DNA of 34,180 nucleotides, taken from assembly GCA_017471325.1 (NCBI GenBank), contig JAFUUX010000070.1:1-34180 (forward strand). Reading direction: 5' to 3'. This stretch comes from Lachnospiraceae bacterium. Lineage in GTDB: Bacteria; Bacillota; Clostridia; Lachnospirales; Lachnospiraceae. Shown one piece after another: positions 22,318 to 29,873 of the stretch. A program made the position numbers and the translations under genes. The notes beneath the pieces are model-generated. The model was not told where the DNA came from. It ran no database searches and was given only the letters and a program-made list of their open reading frames with translations. Within the stretch, counting starts at the first letter, position 1. Every line of letters begins with the position of its first letter.

Positions 22318-23435
22318 CGGCGCTGCGGCTGCGCCTGGATCTGCAGTTTTTTGCAAAAGAAGGTCCGGGCGGGGAAAAAACAGAAGAGGCGACCGGCAAG
22401 AAACTGGAGGATGCCAGAAAAGAAGGCCAGGTAGCCAAGTCGCAGGAGTTCGCTACCAGCCTGACACTGCTGGCGCTGTTTCTGCTGCTGCGGATCTGGA
22501 CCAAAACGCTGGGGCGGCAGCTGGGCGAGTTGTTTGAAGGCTTTTACGGGCGCATCCCTTATCTGAGCAGCCAGCCGGCTTACGTGAACCAGAGCCAGCA
22601 GTTTACGGCGCTGCTGCGGATCGCGCTGCTGCGTACACTGATCATCATCCTGCCGTTTTTGCTCGCCGCTTTTGCGGTGGCTTTTGTGGCAGACCTGGTG
22701 CAGGTGAAATGGAAACCGACCACCAAGCCGCTTAAGCCCAAGTTCAGTAAATTAAATCCCATCAGCGGCTTTCAGCGGATTTTTTCGATGAACAAACTGG
22801 TGGAACTGCTGAAGTCCATCTTAAAACTTGTAGTGATGGGCATTATCATATATAATGAGTTAAAAGAGCAGTGGCCGCTTCTGTATGTGCTCTATGATAT
22901 GCCGATGATGCAGGCGGTGATCATGGCAGGGCAGATCCTGATCGATATCGGTTTTCGCATCGCGGTCGTATTTCTGGTGATCGCGGTGGCAGACTATATC
23001 TATCAGAAGTGGAAGTTTAAACAGGATATGAAGATGACCAAGCAGGAGGTCAAGGAGGAGTATAAATCCACCGAAGGTGATCCGCAGATCAAGGGCAAGA
23101 TCCGTCAGCGGATGCAGGAGGCTTCCCGGCGGCGCATGATGCAGAATCTGCCCAAAGCGGATGTCGTCATTACCAACCCGACGCATTATGCGGTAGCGGT
23201 CATGTACGATAAAGAGGTGGCGGAGGCGCCGGTCGTGGTCGCCAAGGGGGCGGATTACGTGGCGCAGAAGATTAAGGAAGCCGCCAGAGAGCACAAGGTG
23301 GCGATCATGGAGAACAAGCCCCTGGCGCGTTCCCTGTATGCCAATGTAGAGATCGGGGAGGAGATCCCGGAGGAACTGTATGTGGCGGTAGCCGAGGTGC
23401 TGGCAGCCGTTTACCGCGCGGAAGGCAGGGTGTAG
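22314..23435 (+). CDS. flhB: Flagellar export specificity switch protein FlhB
   Basis: FlhB controls substrate choice of the export apparatus. The 373 residues open with the typical LDLQFFAKEGPGGEKTEEAT and KKLEDARKEGQVAKSQEF signature. Four membrane segments follow, then the cytoplasmic domain with the autocleavage site NPTH at residues 288-291 (ADVVITNPTHYAVAVMYD). Cleavage there lets FliK trigger the hook-to-filament switch; fliK is in the same locus. The export-gate order fliPQR-flhB-flhA is intact. Confidence 0.97.
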   Translation: MTALRLRLDLQFFAKEGPGGEKTEEATGKKLEDARKEGQVAKSQEFATSLTLLALFLLLRIWTKTLGRQLGELFEGFYGRIPYLSSQPAYVNQSQQFTALLRIALLRTLIIILPFLLAAFAVAFVADLVQVKWKPTTKPLKPKFSKLNPISGFQRIFSMNKLVELLKSILKLVVMGIIIYNELKEQWPLLYVLYDMPMMQAVIMAGQILIDIGFRIAVVFLVIAVADYIYQKWKFKQDMKMTKQEVKEEYKSTEGDPQIKGKIRQRMQEASRRRMMQNLPKADVVITNPTHYAVAVMYDKEVAEAPVVVAKGADYVAQKIKEAAREHKVAIMENKPLARSLYANVEIGEEIPEELYVAVAEVLAAVYRAEGRV

Positions 23436-23507
23436 TGAGCGCGGGCAGGAACAAAGCGCGGAGCCGGCGGATGTGACGCTTCCGTATCCGTCAGAAAGGA
23501 GGGCAGG

Positions 23508-25556
23508 ATGCTAAAGAAATTAAAGAGCGGCGACCTGGTGGTAGCTGTCTATGTGCTGGCAGCGTTCGTCATGCTCATCGTGCCCATCCCCAGCTGGCTT
23601 TTGGATATCCTGCTGGCAGTGAATATGTCCGTGGCTTTTTCCATACTGTTCTCGGCGATGTTCTCAAAAGAAGCGCTGGATATGTCCTTTTATCCGACCA
23701 TGCTGCTGTTTACAACGCTGTTTCGGATCTCACTGAACGTATCTTCCACCCGACTGATCCTGATGAGCGGCAGTCCGGGGAATGTGGTGGAGACTTTCGG
23801 ACAGTTTGTGGGCGGCGGTGACCTGGTCATGGGCGTGATCGTCTTTGCGATCCTGCTGATCGTACAGTTTATGGTCATCAACAAAGGTTCCGAGCGTGTG
23901 GCGGAAGTAACGGCGCGTTTTACGCTGGATGCCATGCCCGGTAAGCAGATGGCGATCGATGCGGACTTAAATACCGGTGCGATCGATGACGCGGAGGCAA
24001 AGCGGCGGCGTGACAAGATCCAGGAAGAAGCCTCCTTCTTCGGTTCCATGGACGGTGCCGTGAAATATGTCAAGGGAGATGCGACGGCAGGCCTTTTGAT
24101 CTCCGCAGTCAATCTGGTGGGCGGCATCCTGATGGGAATGTTCCGCCGGGGGCTGGATTTCTCCGGCGCGCTGAACACCTATGCGATCCTGACCATCGGC
24201 GACGGTCTGGTGAGTGCCATCCCGTCGCTTCTGATCTCTTTGGCGACCGGCGTGCTGGTGACGAAAGGCTCAAAGGATGCGGATTTCGGAAATGTCCTGA
24301 TCAAGCAGATCTTCGGACTGCCCAAAGCACTGTATATCGTTGGTGCCACGCTGATCTTTCTGGGACTGTTTACGCCGCTGCAGGATTTTATCTTTATTCC
24401 GCTGGGCGTGGTCTTTATCATGACAGGGCGGCGGATGTCCGCTGCCATGGAGACAAAGTCCGTGGAACAGGCGGTGGAAGCGGAGGAAGCAGCCGAGGCG
24501 GAGGAGATCCGCAAGCCGGAAAATGTGACTTCGCTTTTGCAGGTGGATCCCATTGAACTGGAATTCGGATACGGCATCATCCCGCTGGCGGATGCCAATC
24601 AGGGCGGTGATCTTTTGGACCGCGTGGTCATGATCCGCCGGCAGATCGCGCTGGAACTCGGTACCGTGGTGCCGATCATCCGTCTGCGGGATAACATCCA
24701 GTTAAATCCGAACCAGTACATCATCAAGATCAAAGGCATACAGACCGCGGAGGGCGAGATCCTGTTTGACCATTATCTGGCGATGAATCCCGGCTATGTG
24801 GAAGAAGAAGTGGCCGGGATCCCGACCATCGAGCCGTCTTTCAAACTGCCGGCCTGGTGGATCACGGAAGGGCAGCGGGAGCGTGCCGAGTCGGCCGGAT
24901 ATACCGTGGTGGATCCGCCTTCGATCATCGCCACGCACTTAACCGAGGTCATCCGCCAGCATATCGCGGAACTGCTCACCCGGCAGGATGTGCAGTCTCT
25001 GGTGGATAATCTGAAGGAGAGCAATCCGTCCATCGTGGAGGAACTGGTACCGAAACTGCTGGGACTGGGCGAGATACAGAAAGTGCTTCAGAACCTCTTG
25101 TCGGAGGGCATATCGATCCGTGACCTGCTCACGATCTTTGAATCCCTGGCAGACCATGCGACCGCCACCAGGGATACGGATCTGCTGACCGAGTATGTGC
25201 GCCAGTCCTTAAAGCGAGCGATCTCAAACAAGTATTTTGCGGGCGAGAGCACGGTGAGCGTGCTGACACTGGATCCCAAACTGGAACAGGACATCATGGC
25301 ATCGGTCAAGCAGTCGGAACAGGGAGCGTATATCACACTGGATCCGGAGCGCATCCGCGCCATGCTGGATAATTTAAAGCAGGGCGTGGATAAGATGGAG
25401 GAGATCGGTGCCAGTCCGATCGTGCTCACATCGCCCATCGTGCGCATGTATTTCCGGAAACTGACGGAAGATTATTACCGGGATCTGGTAGTGGTATCAT
25501 ATAATGAAGTGGAGTCCGATGTGGAACTGCAGAGCATCGGTATGGTGACAGCATAA
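23508..25556 (+). CDS. flhA: Flagellar export gate protein FlhA
   Basis: Largest export-gate subunit; its ring uses the proton motive force and docks chaperone-substrate complexes. The 682 residues match the family. The N-terminal ~320 residues have about eight membrane segments, with the conserved cytoplasmic FHIPEP-family loop (RFTLDAMPGKQMAIDADLNT; SFFGSMDGAVKYVKGDATAG). A linker precedes the soluble C-domain (~345-682; IPLADANQGGDLLDRVVMIR, YRDLVVVSYNEVESDV). AAAGGAGGG precedes the ATG. flhF begins one base after the stop. Confidence 0.97.
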   Translation: MLKKLKSGDLVVAVYVLAAFVMLIVPIPSWLLDILLAVNMSVAFSILFSAMFSKEALDMSFYPTMLLFTTLFRISLNVSSTRLILMSGSPGNVVETFGQFVGGGDLVMGVIVFAILLIVQFMVINKGSERVAEVTARFTLDAMPGKQMAIDADLNTGAIDDAEAKRRRDKIQEEASFFGSMDGAVKYVKGDATAGLLISAVNLVGGILMGMFRRGLDFSGALNTYAILTIGDGLVSAIPSLLISLATGVLVTKGSKDADFGNVLIKQIFGLPKALYIVGATLIFLGLFTPLQDFIFIPLGVVFIMTGRRMSAAMETKSVEQAVEAEEAAEAEEIRKPENVTSLLQVDPIELEFGYGIIPLADANQGGDLLDRVVMIRRQIALELGTVVPIIRLRDNIQLNPNQYIIKIKGIQTAEGEILFDHYLAMNPGYVEEEVAGIPTIEPSFKLPAWWITEGQRERAESAGYTVVDPPSIIATHLTEVIRQHIAELLTRQDVQSLVDNLKESNPSIVEELVPKLLGLGEIQKVLQNLLSEGISIRDLLTIFESLADHATATRDTDLLTEYVRQSLKRAISNKYFAGESTVSVLTLDPKLEQDIMASVKQSEQGAYITLDPERIRAMLDNLKQGVDKMEEIGASPIVLTSPIVRMYFRKLTEDYYRDLVVVSYNEVESDVELQSIGMVTA

Positions 25557-25557
25557 A

Positions 25558-26828
25558 ATGATAATCAAGAAATTCCAGGCAAAAAATGAAATGGAAGCCA
25601 TGGCACTGGCACAGAAGGAATTGGGCAATAATGTCACGATGATCCATTCCAGGACGGTAAAACCCAAAGGGCTGTTTTCTTTTCTGAAAAAACCGCAGGT
25701 GGAGGTCACCGTGGCAAAAGAAGAGGAGATGGACCGGCCGGAGGTGCAGGCAAAAACAGCCATCGCGGAGGTCAATAAGGCCAGAAAGAAAGCGGAAGAA
25801 GAAAGCGCCAGAAAGCAGGCGGCAGCCGCGGAGGACCAGTATGCCGCTGCAGGAGCGGGGATGAAGAAAACAGACAGCATGGCCGCATACAGCGAGAAGG
25901 CCGTGGAGGAAAAACTGGATAATATCCAGAGCCTTTTAGAGCAGAAACTGAACAAGCAGGCAGACCAGGCCAAAGAGCGGGAGCGCAGGGCGGCGGAAGA
26001 GGAAAAGGAGCAGGATGCGCAGCGGCAGGAGATGCTGGAATTCTGCAAGCTGCTTTACCACACGCTGTTGGAAAACGAAGTGACGGAAGTCAATGCCAAT
26101 GAACTGGTGGACGAGATCCGGCAGAATTACGCCAGCGGCATGACCATGGAGCATATGCTTTCCTATGTGTACCAGAAGATCATTCTGAAATTTGGCAAGC
26201 CGGCCAGGATACAGCCGGCGGAAAAAGGGGTAAAAGTCGTTTTTTTCATCGGACCGACGGGCGTGGGCAAGACGACCACGCTGGCCAAGATCGCGTCCAG
26301 GTTCCGGCTGATGGAAAACAAAAAAGTGGCATTGTTTACGACGGATACTTACAGGATCTCGGCCACGGATCAGTTAAAGACATATGCGAATATCCTGGGC
26401 GTGCCGTTCCATGTGCTGTATGAGGCAGGGGAATTAAAAGCGCAGTATGAGCGCTATAAGGATTTTGATTATATCCTGGTGGATACGGCGGGGCATTCAC
26501 ATAAGAATGAGGAACAGAAAAAGACATGCTGGCGTTTCTGCATGCGCTGGATGAGCAGGTGAGCACGGAAAAGCATCTGGTGCTTTCCGCGACAACAAAG
26601 TATAAGGATCTGCTGGCGATCTCGGACGCATACCGGGAGATGACGGATTACCGGCTGATCTTTACCAAACTGGATGAGACCAGGGAATGCGGCAATCTGC
26701 TGAACCTGCGCCTGCATACGGGAGCGCCGCTCAGTTATGTGACCAACGGGCAGAATGTCCCGGACGATATCGCAGTATTTGATCCGCAGAGCGTGGCGAA
26801 GCAGCTGCTGACGGATCAGCCGGAATAG
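25558..26828 (+). pseudogene. flhF: SRP-type GTPase FlhF, interrupted by a -1 frameshift
   Basis: FlhF is a signal-recognition-particle-type GTPase that sets flagellar position and number. The first frame (25558-26562) encodes the B domain, a charged coiled linker (~90-165), the N domain, P-loop FIGPTGVGKTTTLAKIAS and DTAG, then stops after 334 residues in a non-family tail (TCWRFCMRWMSR). The remaining G domain lies in the -1 frame up to 26828, including the G4 motif (LIFTKLDETREC) and C-terminus. The frames join at an A-tract at 26518-26522. Adding one A restores EQKKDMLAFLHALDE and a full protein of ~423 residues. It could be a real mutation, a sequencing error, or slippage-dependent expression. 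Neighbours flhA and flhG are intact. Confidence 0.85.
26515..26526 (+). other. Frameshift point in flhF (A5 tract, G AAA AAG)
   Basis: In the upstream frame the codons are CAG AAA AAG ACA. The downstream flhF frame continues GAC ATG CTG from 26523. Re-reading the last G as the first base of GAC (a -1 shift), or inserting one A into the AAAAA run, fuses the halves. The heptamer G AAA AAG differs in its first base from the efficient A AAA AAG slippery site, so programmed shifting is possible but not a textbook match. Confidence 0.7.
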
Positions 26829-26866
26829 AGCGCGGGAAAATCGGCGGGGCGGTTTTGGGAGAAGAT

Positions 26867-27772
26867 ATGGAAACGGTAGGAAAGATGGATCAGGCACAAC
26901 AGCTCAGAAACATCATAAAGGCAAATGCGATGGCACCGGCACGGCCGCTGGCCAGGGTGATCACGGTCACCTCCGGAAAAGGCGGCGTGGGCAAATCCAA
27001 TACGGCGATCAACCTGGCGCTGCATTTTAAGAAACTGGGGCAGCGCGTGATCATCCTGGATGCGGATTTTGGACTGGCAAATATCGAGATCATGTTCGGC
27101 ACGGTGCCCAGGCATAATCTCTGCGATCTGATCTACCAGGGCAAGTCCATCACGGAGATCATCACCTGGGGACCGGGGGAAGTGGGCTTTATCTCGGGCG
27201 GTTCCGGGATCGCGGGGCTTTCCAATCTGGGGAAGGAGTATTTGACTTATATCATACAGAACCTTGCGCAGCTGGATGCCATCGCGGATGTGATCATCAT
27301 CGATACGGGGGCGGGTATTTCGGATGCGGTGCTGGAGTTTTTGGTGGCAAGCGGGGAGATCCTGCTGATCACCACTCCGGAGCCGACGTCCATCACGGAT
27401 TCCTACTCGCTGTTAAAGGCGCTGAACCGGCATCCGCGGTTTTCCAAAGACAATTCGCAGATCAAAGTGATCGCGAACCGGGTGGAGAACGAACGGGAAG
27501 GGGAAGTACTATATAATAAACTGCATGTGGTAGTAGAGCGTTTTCTGGAACTGCCGCTGGAGTATCTGGGCGCGGTGCCGCAGGATAAAAACCTGGCACA
27601 GGCCGTGATGCAGCAGACACCGGTCAGCCTGGCAAACCCGAACGCGAAATCGGCGCTGGCCTTTGAGCGGATCACCGCAAGGCTGATGCATCTGGAAAAC
27701 GAAGGAAAAATAAAGAAGAGAGGGATGGCTGCATTCTTTTCGCACATTGTAGCCAACAGGAAAATGACATGA
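26867..27772 (+). CDS. flhG: MinD-like ATPase FlhG (YlxH/FleN)
   Basis: FlhG is a ParA/MinD-family ATPase that limits flagellar number and stimulates FlhF GTPase. Of ~301 residues, the N-terminal activator motif is present (MDQAQQLRNIIK, family DQAxxLR). The deviant Walker A follows (TSGKGGVGKSNTAINLAL at ~33-50), then ILDADFGLANIEIMFG and the switch DTGAGISDAVLEFLVA. The C-terminus has a basic amphipathic stretch suited to membrane contact. I took the ATG at 26867 with GGGAGAAG upstream; the ATG at 26885 (MDQAQQ) is an equally credible start. Its TGA overlaps the ATG of the PilZ gene, so the two are coupled. Confidence 0.93.
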   Translation: METVGKMDQAQQLRNIIKANAMAPARPLARVITVTSGKGGVGKSNTAINLALHFKKLGQRVIILDADFGLANIEIMFGTVPRHNLCDLIYQGKSITEIITWGPGEVGFISGGSGIAGLSNLGKEYLTYIIQNLAQLDAIADVIIIDTGAGISDAVLEFLVASGEILLITTPEPTSITDSYSLLKALNRHPRFSKDNSQIKVIANRVENEREGEVLYNKLHVVVERFLELPLEYLGAVPQDKNLAQAVMQQTPVSLANPNAKSALAFERITARLMHLENEGKIKKRGMAAFFSHIVANRKMT

Positions 27773-28485
27773 TCGATATCCTTGATGTCGTCAGGCCGGG
27801 GGACCGTGTGGACCTGGAAGTCCTGACAAATGATGAAAACGAAAAAAAGTATCACATCACCAAGGTTTATGATGTGACGGATGCGGGGGAAGTCGAAGTC
27901 GTGATGCCTATGGAGCAGGCAAAACTGGTAGTGCTTTCCGTAGGCATGCAGTACGATCTGTTTTTCTATGCGGGCCGCGGGATCTACAGCTGCACGGCGG
28001 AAGTGATATCCCGGCGCACGGAAGAGAATATCGCGGTCGCGGTCATGGAACCGGTGTCGGAGTTAAGCAGGCGTCAGCGCAGGGAGTATTATCGTTACAG
28101 TTGCGCGTTGAGCATGCTGGCGCGCACGCTGCCGGAGTGGGAGGAAAAACTCTATCTGGAGCAGAATAAGCTGGATCTTCTGGCAGAGCCGGAGGAAAAG
28201 GGTGTGATCGTGGATATCAGCGGCGGCGGCATCCGTTTTGTATCCCGGCAGGTGTATGAACTGGGACGGCTGGTGCATACCCGCTTTACACTGGATTTTA
28301 AAGGCGGGCGGCATACCTACGACGCCGTCGTGCGCATCATCACGGCGGAAGCGCTGGCAAACCAGCCGGCAAACCGGGAATACCGCGGGCAGTTTCTGTT
28401 TATGGAGAACGGTGCGCGGGAGGAGATCATCCGCTTTATCTTTGAAGAGGAGCGGAAGGTGCGCAAGCGGCAGACCGGCGTGTAA
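27769..28485 (+). CDS. PilZ-domain c-di-GMP receptor, YcgR/DgrA-like
   Basis: A 238-residue cytoplasmic protein with a YcgR-type N-terminal beta domain (~1-100, VVRPGDRVDLEVLTNDENEK) and a C-terminal PilZ domain. Both c-di-GMP-binding motifs are present: the arginine motif (RRQRREYYR, ~103-111) and D-x-S-x-x-G (VDISGGGIRF, ~148-157). Family members brake the motor or curb motility when c-di-GMP is high, usually by contacting MotA or the switch. ATG overlaps the flhG stop as ATGA. Co-translation with flhG places c-di-GMP sensing within the flagellar assembly operon. Partner and effect are inferred. Confidence 0.9.
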   Translation: MIDILDVVRPGDRVDLEVLTNDENEKKYHITKVYDVTDAGEVEVVMPMEQAKLVVLSVGMQYDLFFYAGRGIYSCTAEVISRRTEENIAVAVMEPVSELSRRQRREYYRYSCALSMLARTLPEWEEKLYLEQNKLDLLAEPEEKGVIVDISGGGIRFVSRQVYELGRLVHTRFTLDFKGGRHTYDAVVRIITAEALANQPANREYRGQFLFMENGAREEIIRFIFEEERKVRKRQTGV

Positions 28486-28506
28486 CGGATCCTGTGCATA
28501 AATGTT

Positions 28507-28538
28507 CCGCCCCGGGGGGGCGGCATATATCAATATGC
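28507..28538 (+). terminator. GC-rich double hairpin after the PilZ gene
   Basis: CCGCCCC (28507-28513) pairs with GGGGCGG (28517-28523) around GGG. It is followed at once by GCATAT/ATATGC (28523-28538 region), another perfect palindrome. A poly-T tract is missing. The location between the PilZ gene and the cheB promoter suggests a transcript end, but the type is atypical. Confidence 0.4.
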
Positions 28539-28547
28539 AAAAAAATA

Positions 28548-28577
28548 TTGTACTGTAACAGTGTTTTGTGCTACAAT
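28548..28577 (+). promoter_or_regulatory. Sigma-A promoter with extended -10 upstream of cheB
   Basis: TTGTAC (28548-28553), an 18-base spacer, then TACAAT (28572-28577) preceded by TG at 28569-28570 (extended -10). It lies 50 bases before cheB, so the chemotaxis genes cheB-cheA-cheW-cheC-cheD may have their own vegetative promoter. Confidence 0.6.
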
Positions 28578-28627
28578 ATCACCATATATACTAGGTGAAG
28601 TAATCATTTTAATGGGGAGATTGCACT

Positions 28628-29710
28628 ATGGAAGCAAAGAAAATCCTGATAGTTGATGACTCTGCACTCACGAGAAGAGTGCTTTGTGATATAATCAATG
28701 CAGACAGCCGATATAAGGTCGAAGCCATGGCGAACAATGGCATCGAAGCCTTGAAGATCCTGGAGGGAAAACAGTTCGACGGCATCATCACGGATATCAA
28801 CATGCCGCGGATGGGCGGGCTGGAATTTCTAAAGGAACTGAAAAAGGCGGGACGGCCGGAACGGGTGATGGTGCTCTCTACGGAGACCTCGGAAGGCGCC
28901 AGGGTGACACTGGATGCGCTGGAACTGGGGGCGGTGGATTTTATACAGAAGCCGCAGAGCGCGATCTACTCCAAAGATCAGGATTTTGTCAAACGGTTCT
29001 TTGATATTCTGGAAGCAGTGGTGTTTTCCAATAAAAAAGCGTCCAGCGGCATCCACCGGAATACGGTGATGATCCGCCCGGGCGGCGCGATCGTCAAAGT
29101 GGATACGGCGAGGGTGCCAAGAGAGGGCAAAGGCAATAAACTGGTCGCGATCGCATCTTCGACCGGCGGTCCCAAAGCACTGCAGTCGGTGATCCCGAGG
29201 CTGCCGAAGAATCTGGATGCGCCGGTGATGATCGTGCAGCACATGCCGGTAGGCTTTACCAAGTCCCTGGCAGACCGCTTAAACGCGATGAGTGAGCTGA
29301 CCGTTACCGAAGCGGTGGAGGGTGAGTACCTGGAGAAAGGGCACGTGTATCTGTCCAAAGGCGGTGCGCACATGAATTACGAGGAACATCACGGCAGAGG
29401 CCGCATCCATTATACGGATGAACCTACCAGAGAGGGCGTAAAGCCTTGTGCCAACTATATGTATGAGTCGCTGGCGAACAGCCCGTTCCACAGCATCGTG
29501 TGCGTGGTGCTTACGGGCATGGGGCACGACGGTACGGAAGGCATCCAGAACCTGATGAGATCCAAGCGGACGCACATCATTGCACAGGATGAAAAATCCT
29601 GCGTGGTGAACGGAATGCCGGGCAGCATCGTTGCAGCGGGTGTGGTGGATGAGGTGGTGGATCTTGACCAGGTGGCGCAGGCCATAGTGACCAATATCGG
29701 TGTCAGATGA
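28628..29710 (+). CDS. cheB: Chemotaxis response regulator protein-glutamate methylesterase CheB
   Basis: CheB removes methyl groups (and can deamidate glutamines) from chemoreceptors after phosphorylation by CheA, giving adaptation. In the 360 residues, a receiver domain (1-125) has acidic pocket D10/D11 and phosphoacceptor D56 (DGIITDINMPRMGG). A linker leads to the methylesterase domain (~170-355) with the catalytic triad region: Ser in AIASSTGGPKAL, His in IVQHMPVGFTKSLADRLN, Asp in TGMGHDGTEGI. GGGGAG near 28614 serves the ATG. The partner methyltransferase CheR is not in this window. Confidence 0.96.
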   Translation: MEAKKILIVDDSALTRRVLCDIINADSRYKVEAMANNGIEALKILEGKQFDGIITDINMPRMGGLEFLKELKKAGRPERVMVLSTETSEGARVTLDALELGAVDFIQKPQSAIYSKDQDFVKRFFDILEAVVFSNKKASSGIHRNTVMIRPGGAIVKVDTARVPREGKGNKLVAIASSTGGPKALQSVIPRLPKNLDAPVMIVQHMPVGFTKSLADRLNAMSELTVTEAVEGEYLEKGHVYLSKGGAHMNYEEHHGRGRIHYTDEPTREGVKPCANYMYESLANSPFHSIVCVVLTGMGHDGTEGIQNLMRSKRTHIIAQDEKSCVVNGMPGSIVAAGVVDEVVDLDQVAQAIVTNIGVR

Positions 29711-29873
29711 TGTAAAATATGGTTTTTCGGGGGTATGGAACTGTATACTCGCGCGGACAGATAAACGGGATCCGGGATGCTGTGCCGCACGGTATATGCA
29801 GTGGTTCTGAATATCCAAAGCACGGATAGGCGGAACTTCTGGTATAAAATATTAAGCGTGAAGGAGAAGGGAC
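29711..29873 (+). promoter_or_regulatory. cheB-cheA spacer with possible extended -10 (29840-29848)
   Basis: A 163-base gap without a gene. TG-G-TATAAA at 29840-29848 resembles an extended -10 box lacking a good -35. It would start a short leader directly before the AAGGAGAAGG ribosome-binding site of cheA. No sigma-D pair at correct spacing was found; a TAAA at 29762-29765 and GCCG further on are 18 bases apart, too far. Confidence 0.3.

Noticed and set aside
29762-29790. Sigma-D promoter (TAAA...GCCG) before cheA
   Set aside because: The spacing is 18 bases instead of about 15 and the -10 half is incomplete.
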